A stretch of DNA of 64,000 nucleotides from positions 20,493 to 84,492 of IMG/VR virus record IMGVR_UViG_3300042516_003452; one strand, given 5' to 3'. The translations under genes and the position numbers were made by a program. Shown here in pieces: positions 1 to 8,463 of the stretch. The notes beneath the pieces are model-generated. The model did no database searches and had not been told where the DNA came from. It was given only the letters and a program-made list of their open reading frames with translations. Source of the stretch: a virus. Positions within the stretch are counted from its first letter, which is position 1. The number at the start of each line of letters is the position of its first letter.

Positions 1-358
1 ACCTAGGTAATTCCCTGCCTTCGTTTCTGCCGTTATTTTGCCAATGAGCACGGCCCCAGTCTTCTATCGACTGCGTAGGCTCGTCTCTTGGTAGATTACG
101 ACCTTCATTCCGTCCGTATTTTTGCCAGTGATCACGACCCCATGCTTCTTTGTCTTTTGAGCCAGACTTTTGAAATGCGTTTAAAAGATCGGCGTAAGAG
201 TTGACATATTTTCTGAAATTTTTTTCACCTGTATTTTGGTATGCCTGAAGAAGATCTCCGTTATCGCGAACATACGCCTCAAAATCTTTAACGCCAGTTG
301 CTTCATAGGCATTTGTAAGATCTGGGTAAGTATAAACGTAATCTTCGTAGACTCCCAT
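1..358 (-). CDS. Repeat-containing protein, N-terminal part (partial)
   Basis: Open frame from an ATG at 358 leftwards off the window with no stop; about 119 residues are visible. It begins MGVYEDYVYTYPDL and carries two copies of a W-G-R-x-H-W-Q-x-x-G-R-N-E-G-R unit, preceded by two Y-x-D-L-x-x-A-(Y/F) units. HWxxYGxxEGR-type repeats occur in cyanophage and cyanobacterial surface or structural proteins, so a virion surface role is possible but unproven. The ATG shares one base with the TGA of the upstream HNH gene, implying translational coupling. Confidence 0.6.
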   Translation of the reverse strand, partial: MGVYEDYVYTYPDLTNAYEATGVKDFEAYVRDNGDLLQAYQNTGEKNFRKYVNSYADLLNAFQKSGSKDKEAWGRDHWQKYGRNEGRNLPRDEPTQSIEDWGRAHWQNNGRNEGRELPR

Positions 359-705
359 CAGCACTCACCAAAAATAAAAGTTGATTCTTGTTTAACCCAG
401 GCTTCAATCTTACCAAGGGTTTCAGAAGAAAAGAAGGTTTGCTTTTCGAACCAGCTCTTCATGTCTTCCGAGCCTTTGTGGGCGTTGCAACGCCGGCAGC
501 AAGGAAGTAAATTATGGCGGTTAGAAGAGCCAGACTTAAACCTTGGGACAATGTGATCCAGGCTTGTTGCGGAATCTCCACAATAACCGCACTTGTAATG
601 CCAGGCTTCGTATATGCTCTCTCTGAACTTTTTTTTTGCAAGTTTGGGCGTGATTTCAACTAGCAGGGCGAGGGGCTCGTGCTCGTTGCAAAACATGCTC
701 TTCAA
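358..705 (-). CDS. HNH endonuclease
   Basis: 115 residues. A zinc-binding CGYCG knuckle, the LDHIVPR segment with the catalytic HNH histidine, a central asparagine (RHNLLPCCRRCN) and a second Cys pair make a compact classical HNH domain (about residues 36-80). In phages these are free-standing homing endonucleases or packaging-associated nickases. It is not next to terminase here and is coupled to the partial repeat-protein gene, so a mobile nuclease is more likely. Confidence 0.85.
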   Translation of the reverse strand: MKSMFCNEHEPLALLVEITPKLAKKKFRESIYEAWHYKCGYCGDSATSLDHIVPRFKSGSSNRHNLLPCCRRCNAHKGSEDMKSWFEKQTFFSSETLGKIEAWVKQESTFIFGEC

Positions 706-780
706 TTGCCGTTAATTTATTCTAAATTCAAGACACATTCCCGCGACCAAACTAAAGAGATAAAAGTTTCCTTAAGGGTG

Positions 781-808
781 TTGACAGGTACTTGACGCCA
801 GATATGGT
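781..808 (+). promoter_or_regulatory. Sigma-70-type promoter for the excisionase-like gene
   Basis: A perfect TTGACA (781-786) and TATGGT (803-808) are separated by 16 nt. This is the clearest host-type promoter in the window. The -10 lies inside the longest possible reading frame, which is why the ATG at 834 is chosen as the start. Confidence 0.65.
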
Positions 809-833
809 ATTGAGGCACGCGTTACTCCACGCC

Positions 834-1052
834 ATGACCACCGCCAACGGATGGGTGTCCGTTCAGAAAGCAGAAGAGATCTTGGGCATCGACCGCAAGA
901 CTCTATTCAAGTACCGCGATGACGGCACCCTCAAGCTTGGTCCGCACTTCGCAGCGTTCCCTGGGTGTCTTTCCCGTGATGGCTACCGCTGGAACACCAA
1001 GGCCGTCAGGAAGCACCTGCAAAAGCAAGGGATGATGCCGATGGCTTCTTGA
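834..1052 (+). CDS. Excisionase-like helix-turn-helix protein
   Basis: 72 residues from the ATG at 834. VSVQKAEEILGIDRKTLFKYRDDG is an HTH_17/MerR-type helix-turn-helix with the wing-like segment SRDGYRWNTKAV, as in recombination directionality factors. Function is inferred from the fold and from the neighbouring integrase-like gene, which converges on it with a 47-nt overlap of 3' ends. A sigma-70 promoter sits just upstream. It could instead be a simple repressor. Confidence 0.6.
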   Translation: MTTANGWVSVQKAEEILGIDRKTLFKYRDDGTLKLGPHFAAFPGCLSRDGYRWNTKAVRKHLQKQGMMPMAS

Positions 1053-1428
1053 TGGACCGATAGCAGTCCTTCCGAAGGCGATGGGCCAGGATTAAATCAG
1101 TGATGTTCAGCTGAAAGTCCTGATAAGCCATGGCTTCGTACAGACGAGAGCAAAGGGTATCCCAGCAGCTCTGCAGTGCGCAGGGCTGTTTTTCTTTGAG
1201 ACCAAACAACAAGACCCACTGAGGGTGCAGTGGGCGAACGGGGCGTTTCTTTTGTGGTACCAGGACAGAGTCCTCCGGTCCCCAGTCGAAGGTGAAAAGC
1301 TCTTCAGGCTTGAGGCCATAGGTGGCAATCATGCCGTAGAGCCAAGCGATGTCTTTAGTTTTACGGTTGAGGACCAGGCGGAAATACTCATCTACAATCC
1401 GCTGATCCAGAGGCGGCTGGTGAGTCAT
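1006..1428 (-). CDS. Tyrosine-recombinase-like protein, truncated and degenerate
   Basis: 140 residues from an ATG at 1428 (a TTG at 1482 would add 18). The segment WLYGMIATYGLKPEELF resembles integrase box I, but the catalytic Arg of the usual YGLR is Lys. A later AHRLRKDCYRS vaguely recalls box II (HxLR), and no C-terminal catalytic Tyr is evident. The protein is far shorter than a normal integrase (300-400 residues) and lacks the core-binding domain. It is probably a remnant of a lysogeny module or a repurposed DNA-binding protein. Confidence 0.45.
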   Translation of the reverse strand: MTHQPPLDQRIVDEYFRLVLNRKTKDIAWLYGMIATYGLKPEELFTFDWGPEDSVLVPQKKRPVRPLHPQWVLLFGLKEKQPCALQSCWDTLCSRLYEAMAYQDFQLNITDLILAHRLRKDCYRSIKKPSASSLAFAGAS

Positions 1429-1501
1429 AACTGAGATGAGCTGGATACCGGCACCATATACAGCGGTGGTACCAGCTGGCAAGGGGTAAAGAATTCCTTA
1501 A

Positions 1502-1519
1502 TAAGTCTCGTGAGACTTA
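1502..1519. other. Perfect 8-bp inverted repeat
   Basis: TAAGTCTC and GAGACTTA flank a 2-nt GT spacer, in AT-rich sequence between the last virion gene (stop at 1539) and the integrase-like gene. There is no T-run of the kind an intrinsic terminator has. It may be an operator for the excisionase-like protein or a processing hairpin at the end of the late transcript. Confidence 0.4.
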
Positions 1520-1538
1520 ATATAAGTATACATGATTG

Positions 1539-3068
1539 CTAAGGTTTGTAAGGTTTTCCATCCTTATCAAACATTGTGAAGCCCTGCATCAGTACGAAGT
1601 CTGTAGGGACGTTAAACAGTTTCTGCATCATCGGCATCATCATTGAGCTCTGACAGTTGTACGGTGGTACGTCCATCTGCGACAACGAGAATCTATTCAA
1701 GACAGAGGATTTAATTGATTGTTGTTCGCTTTCAGTTTGATCCACTAGCTTTTGCTCCCATTCAACCATGCCTCCTTCTTGGACAGGAAAATCAGAAGGC
1801 TCTGGCGGGAACGTTTTATCTGCAAACTTCAGGGCGTAGATATGTTTGCAGTAGCGCATTTCATCGAGCAAGGGTTCCCAGTTGTCGTTCAATGCGGTCA
1901 CTACACCCTGAGACGTGTCGTAGTCCGTGTACTTCGGCATACCTTCTGCCGCAGATCCAGGAATAGCAGGGTCTCCAGTACTCCTTAAGAACGTAGCACC
2001 AAAGTCTCGGAAATTACCAGGTCTATCCCTTGTTGCTTGGTTGTCTGTGACTGTGTCTGCAACAGTTGGAGGTAATTCAAACCCCTCTGGTGCGTACACT
2101 TCCATGGTGCGGTTGACCTGCGCACTTGTCATTGCACTGTTATCAAGAACTCCATTGAGCTTGGTAACTTCAAAACGACCTGGCTTAACAGACGCAACAC
2201 TGCTTCTTGGGTAAAGCTTCTTGAGTGGCTTGTTAATGTCACGCATGAAAGCGTAGTCCCGGTGCGTAAAGTCCTGACAGGAACAGCAGAAACGAGGACC
2301 AGTAATTAAATAGCGCCCAGGCGTAAAAGCTATTGGAGACGGAGTTAAGTACTCTTTGTCAGGCGTGGTCTGCACCGAGCCAGCTTTACGGACAGTCAAT
2401 ACACCGGTAAACGGATTGGTATCGACCAAAACTGCAGATATATAGCCATAGCGCTTTTGTGTTGTCGGATCAATCGAGTCACGGTCAATGATGTCACCAC
2501 CGACAGTAATGACTCTGTCCTCCAGGGTTTCACTGTTAAGTGGCTTAAGACCCCCTGGTACACCTGGGATTGCAACATAAAACGGAGGAGGCAGAGGATT
2601 ACTGACACTCCAGTTACCGGCGAGTTTTACATACCAGTTTGTCTTGTCTTCTGTGATGGACTCAATGAAAAGACGTTGTCCTGTACTTGGATCCAATAAG
2701 CGGTCGCTGCGCATGGAACCGGCATAACGCCAGCCAGCCCAGTGCATTCCCATTTCTTTGTTCTTGGTTGGGAAACCTACAAACGTCCCGGAAATAATGG
2801 GAGCAGGGTTGGCGACAGAACTTGGTGTGCCAGACGGTACAGGAATTTGGTATTGAAAAGGATATGTATAACTGTTGTCGTAAAAAGTGGCGCAAGCTAT
2901 TTCAAAGCCGCGTCTCCAGCGGGACCAAGCCGACTCACGGTTGGCACTATAGATTGAATCTGGAACTGAACCTTTGGAGAATTCAGTCGTGATTGGCTTG
3001 ACGCCTGCCGGTTCGATGAAAGGTGTTTGACTGAAATTACCAAAGGAGTTGTTGCTCCTTTTGGCCAT
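1539..3068 (-). CDS. Virion structural protein, 509 residues
   Basis: Last gene of the minus-strand virion block. It is Pro/Gly-rich, opens MAKRSNNSFGNFSQTPF, and has a cysteine cluster CCSCQDF near residue 264 that could bind metal. The middle contains repeated beta-rich stretches and the C-terminus ends FTMFDKDGKPYKP. I recognise no family. Position directly after the 257-residue gene (2-nt gap) supports an operon and a structural role. Confidence 0.6.
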   Translation of the reverse strand: MAKRSNNSFGNFSQTPFIEPAGVKPITTEFSKGSVPDSIYSANRESAWSRWRRGFEIACATFYDNSYTYPFQYQIPVPSGTPSSVANPAPIISGTFVGFPTKNKEMGMHWAGWRYAGSMRSDRLLDPSTGQRLFIESITEDKTNWYVKLAGNWSVSNPLPPPFYVAIPGVPGGLKPLNSETLEDRVITVGGDIIDRDSIDPTTQKRYGYISAVLVDTNPFTGVLTVRKAGSVQTTPDKEYLTPSPIAFTPGRYLITGPRFCCSCQDFTHRDYAFMRDINKPLKKLYPRSSVASVKPGRFEVTKLNGVLDNSAMTSAQVNRTMEVYAPEGFELPPTVADTVTDNQATRDRPGNFRDFGATFLRSTGDPAIPGSAAEGMPKYTDYDTSQGVVTALNDNWEPLLDEMRYCKHIYALKFADKTFPPEPSDFPVQEGGMVEWEQKLVDQTESEQQSIKSSVLNRFSLSQMDVPPYNCQSSMMMPMMQKLFNVPTDFVLMQGFTMFDKDGKPYKP

Positions 3069-3070
3069 GA

Positions 3071-3844
3071 TCAGAAGAACCCGCCTTGAGCAACGATGTG
3101 AGCGCCTGGGGTGTAACCAGAGGAGTTCACGCCATCTGCGTAGACACCCACATAAATACGGTCGCCACGCTCTAGGTAAACGCCACGGTTACGGAGGGGA
3201 GTGCCGTTGCCAAGTCCCGTGGTGTTACCAGCGGCTACGGTAGGAACTGCTAATTCAGGCATCACGTCTGAACAGTCAACACGCTGGGTATTAGCCGGGA
3301 CTTGTTTGGCGAACAGAACCCGATAGTCACCAGACGCGGGAATGGGCTGGGTAGTGCCACGAGTGTGGTAAAACACGAAGGTCACTTCCGGCTGGTAGCC
3401 GTAATTCACACCGTTGTAAGCAAAGCCACTAGAGGTACCACCTGAGTACTTCAGAGAGGTGTTAACACCAGTAAGCGTGGTTGTACCTGTGTAGGTGTAA
3501 TAACCAAAGCCACTGGCAGCAGGAGTACTAACGACGCCAGTATCAAAGACCAAAACCACCTGACCACTGGTCAGGGAGATAACAGTACCAGAAGTACCAC
3601 TCGAAATAACGTAGTCCGCATCACGATAGTAATCGTTGCGGACGATAGAGATTGAATCAATAACACCGCCGTTATTGTTGTCTTCTTCCAGTGCGGCGTC
3701 CATGTCCACCAAGATGGAAGGAGCCTGACCACCCTGCACAAACAGAGTGGTAGGCGTGCCAACTGTCTGAGTCGTCACCCGGACCGCATCCACCAGGGGA
3801 CGGTCAACTAACAGTGGCTGCTTATTAGTGGCTGTAGATGACAC
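3071..3844 (-). CDS. Virion structural protein, beta-rich
   Basis: 257 residues from a GTG start (3842-3844). Rich in Thr, Gly, Val and Ser with alternating patterns typical of beta-sandwich decoration, neck or tail proteins. The composition resembles the 263-residue protein at 7635-8426. A TTATAATGA motif 23 nt upstream marks it as the first gene of a late transcript that continues into 1539-3068. No family recognised. Confidence 0.6.
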   Translation of the reverse strand: MSSTATNKQPLLVDRPLVDAVRVTTQTVGTPTTLFVQGGQAPSILVDMDAALEEDNNNGGVIDSISIVRNDYYRDADYVISSGTSGTVISLTSGQVVLVFDTGVVSTPAASGFGYYTYTGTTTLTGVNTSLKYSGGTSSGFAYNGVNYGYQPEVTFVFYHTRGTTQPIPASGDYRVLFAKQVPANTQRVDCSDVMPELAVPTVAAGNTTGLGNGTPLRNRGVYLERGDRIYVGVYADGVNSSGYTPGAHIVAQGGFF

Positions 3845-3866
3845 TTTACTGCTTTCTATTTAATAG

Positions 3867-3876
3867 TCATTATAAG
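3867..3876 (-). promoter_or_regulatory. Candidate late promoter (TTATAATGA class)
   Basis: Minus-strand CTTATAATGA ends 23 nt before the GTG at 3844. The same core TTATAATGA occurs at 6334 and 21946, and TTATAATGT at 61105, always 19-23 nt ahead of a virion-type gene. Confidence 0.5.
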
Positions 3877-4560
3877 CTATTGACCCATCGTCCCCAACAG
3901 GTTCATGAACTTACCCAACGTGCTGTTTGAGCTTGTTCCTGAAGCAGGAGAAAAGATAGGAGCAAATAACTCCTGAGCAAAACGCAGAAGCGTAGGATTT
4001 TGTCCCGCTAGTTCCTGTGGTTTGGGCTTGGCTGCTGGACCTGGCGCTGCTGGAACAGAAGGCAAGGCAACAGCATTAAACATACCAACACCTTTTTGAT
4101 ATGTCGTGGGGTCTAAAGGGTTGAAGTAATAATTACTTTTCCCTGGAACCGGCATGTAATCACTAGGTTTTTTACTTCCATAAGCAGCGACTCCGCGAAA
4201 AGATTGCGCACCTTTGGATTTTTTAAACGCTTCACCAACAAGAGCAGGGTTATTTACAATGTTGCGAATACGTTCAAATTCAGACTGTCCACCGAGAACG
4301 CGCGCTCCAAAAGCAGGATCAGCTAATTGCTGCATTGAATAATCAAAAACAGCTTCATACTGACCAGGGGCTTTTGCAATATTGCGAATATCAACACCGC
4401 CCCAATTACCTTTTAAACGGCGTGCAAGTACGTTGGCAGCAACTGTTGCAACATCTTTTCCACCCGCACCTCGATAGCCTTCAAGGCCAGAAAGTATTGC
4501 AAGTGCGTTTACTTCTTCTGGCTTTAATTTGAAAGCTTCTTGTACTGTTTTGGGTGCCAT
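3877..4560 (-). CDS. SleB-like cell-wall hydrolase (virion lysin or endolysin)
   Basis: 227 residues. EEVNALAILSGLEGYRG with the catalytic-type Glu, GKDVATVAANVLARRL, APGQYEA and a closing SNYYFNP follow the order of motifs in SleB/CwlJ hydrolases (Hydrolase_2), which cleave peptidoglycan. The hydrolase domain covers about residues 15-150, followed by a Pro-rich linker and a short helical tail. Its place within the virion block suggests either entry lysin or endolysin. Assignment is from motif reading only. Confidence 0.6.
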   Translation of the reverse strand: MAPKTVQEAFKLKPEEVNALAILSGLEGYRGAGGKDVATVAANVLARRLKGNWGGVDIRNIAKAPGQYEAVFDYSMQQLADPAFGARVLGGQSEFERIRNIVNNPALVGEAFKKSKGAQSFRGVAAYGSKKPSDYMPVPGKSNYYFNPLDPTTYQKGVGMFNAVALPSVPAAPGPAAKPKPQELAGQNPTLLRFAQELFAPIFSPASGTSSNSTLGKFMNLLGTMGQ

Positions 4561-4573
4561 GGCGATTGTCTCT

Positions 4574-4690
4574 TTATTCTCCTACCCAATTTGAGTCTGC
4601 GCGGAGACCAGGAACAAAGACAGCTTGTAGTGCAACAACAAGACTGAGTTTGGTAGTCAGGCGTTTGACAAAATTAGGGCAAAGAATCAT
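4574..4690 (-). CDS. Small signal-peptide-like protein
   Basis: 38 residues, too short for most gene finders. Basic start (MILCPNFVKRLTTK), hydrophobic core LSLVVALQAVFVPG and a polar end resembling a cleavable signal peptide or a small holin-like segment. It ends 13 nt before the SleB-like gene, so an accessory lysis role is conceivable. Coding evidence is only the open frame and context. Confidence 0.3.
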   Translation of the reverse strand: MILCPNFVKRLTTKLSLVVALQAVFVPGLRADSNWVGE

Positions 4691-4775
4691 TGGTCTAAAG
4701 CAACAACACTGGCCTCCATGAATCAAAGATTCGTATCCAGCTGGTTGGACTTACATGCTGAGCAATGCCAAGTAT

Positions 4776-5849
4776 TTATTGTAAGCGAGTGACAGGTGCA
4801 GGGGTCACAACTTGGCCAGGACCAATAAGCATTGGCGCACCGCCTGCTTGGTAACCAAGCAATTCCTGCATCAGGGGGTTATAGGAGCCAACAACACCAC
4901 CCTCTTTACCAAGAGCAGTAGCGCCGTACTTCTTGCGCCAGATCTCTTCACCAAGCTTTTCAGCTGCCTCAATTTGAGCGGTAGTAGCTCCAGGGGCAGC
5001 AGCTGTTTTGCGCATAGAGCTGTAGCGCTGCATGTCAGGGTTCTGACGTGTTAATTGCTCAATACGTGACTTCTCTTGAGCAACAGCACGTTCACGCATC
5101 TGGGCTTGAGGATCAAAAGCCGGAGCTTGTGGAGCTACAGAACCCAAATCAAGTGAGTCAGGAGGGGCTGGTTTGGGTGCTGTCTCGGGGCCAGCATCCA
5201 TATCCCCCCTTGGGTACCAATTTCCATCAGAGCCTTTGTAGCCAAGTACACCACCTTTAACAAAAGGTGTCCCAGCTGACGCATTCGTAAAGGATGTTGG
5301 CTTGGGAGGAAGTGGCTTTGTATTGGGGATAAAGGGTGCCGCTAGAGAGGCAACGGCAGGAGTAACAAGATTCCCAAGGCCAGGAGGTCCCATTAAAAGT
5401 GATGCGGTTTCAAAAGCACCGCCCCAGCCTTTCTTCTCTTGTTCACGTCCATATTGTTGAATTACCTGAGGAGTAATACTCCCGAAGAAACGATCAACCG
5501 CCGGACCAACACCGCCCAGAGCAGTCTCAATACTTCTGGTTAAACCAGTTGGATCTTGGTTAAGAGCAAAATCTGCAGCTGGTAAACCAACTGTCAGTCC
5601 CACAGTTGCCTGCGTCATAGGCATCGCAGACACGCCTTTCACGGTTTGAAGAGCCTGCTGCGTCCTTGTGCCTTCTGATAAAAGTCTTCGACCAGAAAGT
5701 CCTAAGGCCCTGTTTCCAATTAATCCTTGAGACCTAAGAAAGTCATCAAGGTTTTTTTGAGCAGCACTGAGTGCCGGTTTTGCAAACTGCGTCGCTCTCG
5801 TTCCAAGAGGACCAAGTACAGATTGTGCTCTACCAAGTAAACCCCACAT
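4776..5849 (-). CDS. Virion-associated protein, 357 residues
   Basis: Ala/Pro/Gly-rich with a helical, mildly amphipathic N-terminal half (GLLGRAQSVLGPL...), a hydrophobic stretch around VGLTVGLPAADF, and a charged segment RERAVAQEKSRIEQLTRQNP. No family recognised. Such composition recurs in several neighbours and suggests an internal or membrane-interacting virion protein. It follows the connector-like gene with a 2-nt gap. Confidence 0.55.
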   Translation of the reverse strand: MWGLLGRAQSVLGPLGTRATQFAKPALSAAQKNLDDFLRSQGLIGNRALGLSGRRLLSEGTRTQQALQTVKGVSAMPMTQATVGLTVGLPAADFALNQDPTGLTRSIETALGGVGPAVDRFFGSITPQVIQQYGREQEKKGWGGAFETASLLMGPPGLGNLVTPAVASLAAPFIPNTKPLPPKPTSFTNASAGTPFVKGGVLGYKGSDGNWYPRGDMDAGPETAPKPAPPDSLDLGSVAPQAPAFDPQAQMRERAVAQEKSRIEQLTRQNPDMQRYSSMRKTAAAPGATTAQIEAAEKLGEEIWRKKYGATALGKEGGVVGSYNPLMQELLGYQAGGAPMLIGPGQVVTPAPVTRLQ

Positions 5850-5851
5850 AA

Positions 5852-6313
5852 TTATCTCCAGATCTGATGTAAGTAAAGACGAGAACCAACGGCGGTGTCG
5901 GCGGGACCAGGTAATGCCTGGATGAATTCAGCACCAGAGCGTTCGTAACGGTATCTGGCTTGGAACGGATCCTTGTAGTTCGGGACGTAAAGGATGCCGG
6001 CAAGGCGATTGGTTTCGTAGAGGTAAACCTCATCCCAAACCTTCAGCGCCTCTTTGGCGTTACTTGAGCGGATCGTACGATCCACGTCACCAGCGATGCT
6101 TTCTAACCGAGTAGAAGGAGAAGTTGCAACCTCTGTCTTTTTCTCGGCAGTATCACAGCGGCCAATCTGAATAGCGATCTTGTCGTAAAAATACGAGTCA
6201 GGGACCGTATTCATCGCCTCTTCCAGACGGGCATAGTCACCCGCCGGCACGGAAACCGTGAAGTAGCCCAGGTGATACCGGACCCTACTTTTGTCAAAGT
6301 CGGATAACTGCAC
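5852..6313 (-). CDS. Head-tail connector-like protein
   Basis: 153 residues from a GTG at 6313. It opens with LSDFDKSRVRYHLGY and ends with a conserved-looking SRLYLHQIWR tail. Size, position between capsid-type and downstream virion genes, and the mixed alpha/beta pattern resemble neck or connector proteins, but no diagnostic motif is present. A TTATAATGA promoter candidate lies 21 nt upstream. Confidence 0.45.
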   Translation of the reverse strand: MQLSDFDKSRVRYHLGYFTVSVPAGDYARLEEAMNTVPDSYFYDKIAIQIGRCDTAEKKTEVATSPSTRLESIAGDVDRTIRSSNAKEALKVWDEVYLYETNRLAGILYVPNYKDPFQARYRYERSGAEFIQALPGPADTAVGSRLYLHQIWR

Positions 6314-6333
6314 CGCTTATTTCCGTATGTTTT

Positions 6334-6343
6334 TCATTATAAA
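6334..6343 (-). promoter_or_regulatory. Candidate late promoter (TTATAATGA class)
   Basis: Minus-strand TTTATAATGA, 21 nt ahead of the GTG at 6313. Same core and spacing as the copies at 3867 and 21946. Confidence 0.5.
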
Positions 6344-6352
6344 TGACGTGAA

Positions 6353-7099
6353 TTATTGAGCTTGAGCCTGGGCTTGTTGCAGTGGATTCAACAATGGACT
6401 TTGCGGTGCGAAGGCAGACATCTGCTTAATGAAGTCCATGGAAGAAGAGGACGGCTTAAACAACTGTGAGAAAATTTGATTTTGTAAATTGTCTTTGATG
6501 TAGTTAGCCAGGAATTCTTGCTTAGTTTCTTCTTCGGTTTTAGCGGGAGCCGGAAGTTCTGGGGCTGGTGGAACTTCCATTGGAAGCGTAAGATCACCGT
6601 CAGGTTCTGGGCGGTCAATATTACCGTGACCAACACGAGCAATAATGCGGCCAGTGGGATCTAAAGACTCAGAGTAGTAGCCATATCCGCCACCGCTACC
6701 ACGGCGGACTTTACCCCCTGGTACAGCAGGTAGATAAATGGACGCATCCTCTACAGCTCCTTTATCAAAACGACTCTTGCCCTTAAACGGAACGTAGAAA
6801 TCTAAAGAATTCCATCCCTGATGGCGACTATGACTATGTGCAGCTGCTGCACGATTCAGAAGATCAATCTTGTTCGAAAGATCAGCAGTGAGGTTCCAGC
6901 GTTGCCCTGATACTGCAGGATTGGAAAACTCGATATCACGACCAATGGATTGGTATTGACGTGCCAAAGCATCTACCATTTTTGCCTTCTCGGCCACTGG
7001 AAGGGAATCGAGAAGTTTTAAATCAATGTGATAGTCAGTAGATCCGCCAATCTTTGCACTGGGACCCGTAAAACCTGATCTAGCAGTTGTATAAGACAT
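6353..7099 (-). CDS. Virion-associated protein, 248 residues
   Basis: N-terminal MSYTTARSGFTGPSAKIGG is followed by a helical region with a His/Asn-rich patch (AAAHSHSRHQGWN), then a glycine-rich loop and a C-terminus ending in alternating Gln-Ala. No family recognised. It starts just after a terminator hairpin (7126-7150) and an AT-rich stretch (CAATAAAAAATAAAAAGG on the minus strand) that could be its promoter. Confidence 0.5.
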   Translation of the reverse strand: MSYTTARSGFTGPSAKIGGSTDYHIDLKLLDSLPVAEKAKMVDALARQYQSIGRDIEFSNPAVSGQRWNLTADLSNKIDLLNRAAAAHSHSRHQGWNSLDFYVPFKGKSRFDKGAVEDASIYLPAVPGGKVRRGSGGGYGYYSESLDPTGRIIARVGHGNIDRPEPDGDLTLPMEVPPAPELPAPAKTEEETKQEFLANYIKDNLQNQIFSQLFKPSSSSMDFIKQMSAFAPQSPLLNPLQQAQAQAQ

Positions 7100-7125
7100 C
7101 CCTTTTTATTTTTTATTGTAAGACT

Positions 7126-7150
7126 AAAAAGCCCCCGGTTTCCCAGGGGG
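7126..7150 (-). terminator. Intrinsic terminator after the HhH gene
   Basis: On the minus strand CCCCC-T-GG, a GAAA tetraloop and CC-GGGGG form a hairpin with one bulged T, followed by CTTTTT. It would end transcripts coming through 7171-7599 and separates them from 6353-7099. Confidence 0.7.
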
Positions 7151-7170
7151 TTTAGTAGGAGATGAGTGTA

Positions 7171-7599
7171 TCAGACGCGGACTAAATCAGCGGCAAAAAC
7201 AGCATCCCAATCAACACGCTTAATTTGCCTTAACTGTTCGAGATTGTTGAACCTTTCACCCGATAAGGACATCTGAAGATCTTTAATCTCACGGGCTGTT
7301 TTCAATCCGATACCCTTAATATGATCAGCGATCATTTGGGCGGTAGCGCCATTGATATTTAAACGGTTGTCCGGGGGGAAAGTGCGAGGCTCTTCCTTTG
7401 CTGCTTTATCTTTTACCTGAAGGGTCTGAACCTTTTTGGTAGCCGCTTCGTCGGGCTCAATCTCGTTTTTGTAAACGGTAAAGAGGCGACCGTCCTGATC
7501 TTCGACCATGAACCAATCGCCGTTATCCCATTCACTTACAACTTTGACACGAGCCCCAGTTTTTTTATGCTGAAAAAGCATCGCTGGAAGAGTTGTCAT
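7171..7599 (-). CDS. Helix-hairpin-helix domain protein
   Basis: 142 residues. An N-terminal small beta domain (residues 5-45, GARVKVVSEWDNGDWFMV) is joined by a charged linker to NINGATAQMIADHIKGIGLKTAREI, a ComEA-type double HhH motif that binds DNA without sequence specificity. Its place between virion genes suggests a DNA-binding virion or head-completion role. The start sits one codon after a 9-bp hairpin (7600-7622). Confidence 0.6.
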   Translation of the reverse strand: MTTLPAMLFQHKKTGARVKVVSEWDNGDWFMVEDQDGRLFTVYKNEIEPDEAATKKVQTLQVKDKAAKEEPRTFPPDNRLNINGATAQMIADHIKGIGLKTAREIKDLQMSLSGERFNNLEQLRQIKRVDWDAVFAADLVRV

Positions 7600-7622
7600 A
7601 GGACCAGTTATTTACTGGTCCT
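7600..7622 (-). promoter_or_regulatory. 9-bp hairpin abutting a start codon
   Basis: AGGACCAGT and ACTGGTCCT form a perfect 9-bp stem with a 5-nt AT loop, ending immediately before the ATG at 7599. No T-run follows, so it is not a standard terminator. It may modulate translation or protect a processed 5' end. Confidence 0.5.
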
Positions 7623-7634
7623 AGTTTAACTCAA

Positions 7635-8426
7635 TCAGCTAACGGTGCGACCAAGCAGGTAGCCGTCGATATCCTCGTAGCCAGGTGCTTCATCGGGTTG
7701 GATGTAGCACACTTCAACCACGAAGTAACCAGTGCGGCCAGCGTTGGAGTCATCGTTGGAGATGTACCAGCCACCGGAAGTGGAGGTAGCGGTCTGCGAA
7801 CCACGGGCCTGCACGGTGTAGGTAGTGGCAGCAGTCACTACCTTGTACACCTTATCCACACCAACACCTGCGGCGCCGGTAGCGGTGAGAAGAGCGTTGG
7901 CGCTGTAAGCAGCAGAACCACCAGCAAAGAAGATTTCGCCGCCTTGTGCACCAGCAGTGGTGGAGGTCAGGTTGGCTTGGGCCACAGCCTCACCAGCGGT
8001 ACCGGTCGAGGTCAGACCAGGACCGAAGGTAACCACGTTACCGGTGGCAGCGTAGATACCAGAGGCCACACGACCGTCACCCCAGCCAGAAGCCACGGAG
8101 ATGGTTGCGCGGTACACATAAGCAGGGACGGTAGCGTTACCAGAGATCACCATGCCGGTGATGTCGGTACGGGTGTCGTCATTCCGATAAGGGGAAGGAA
8201 CGATCACGCTGCCAGAAGCAACTGCACCAGCACCAGACGTGGCGGTCACGGGGACATAACCACGCTGCTGGAAGTAGCGATAGCCGGGGACGGCCAGCAC
8301 CGAAGTGGGGCCGCCCTTGGAGGCGTTGTTGCTACCGTCATCGTTGGTATCAATGTTCTTGTACCAACCGTTCAGAGGCTCTGCCCAGTTACCTGGGTAG
8401 ATCTTTTTAGCGGACAAATAGGTCAT
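7635..8426 (-). CDS. Capsid-associated (decoration-like) protein
   Basis: 263 residues, directly downstream of the major capsid gene. Strongly beta-rich, with Thr, Ser, Ala and Gly dominating (SGSVIVPSPYRND, TATGAAGVGVDKVYKVV). The low-charge, Ig-like composition and position fit an abundant head decoration protein, and the uniform codon bias seen as a long antisense open frame suggests high expression. No named family recognised. Confidence 0.55.
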   Translation of the reverse strand: MTYLSAKKIYPGNWAEPLNGWYKNIDTNDDGSNNASKGGPTSVLAVPGYRYFQQRGYVPVTATSGAGAVASGSVIVPSPYRNDDTRTDITGMVISGNATVPAYVYRATISVASGWGDGRVASGIYAATGNVVTFGPGLTSTGTAGEAVAQANLTSTTAGAQGGEIFFAGGSAAYSANALLTATGAAGVGVDKVYKVVTAATTYTVQARGSQTATSTSGGWYISNDDSNAGRTGYFVVEVCYIQPDEAPGYEDIDGYLLGRTVS

Positions 8427-8463
8427 TTATCTTTTCCTATGTTGTGGATTTATGGTTTGATTA

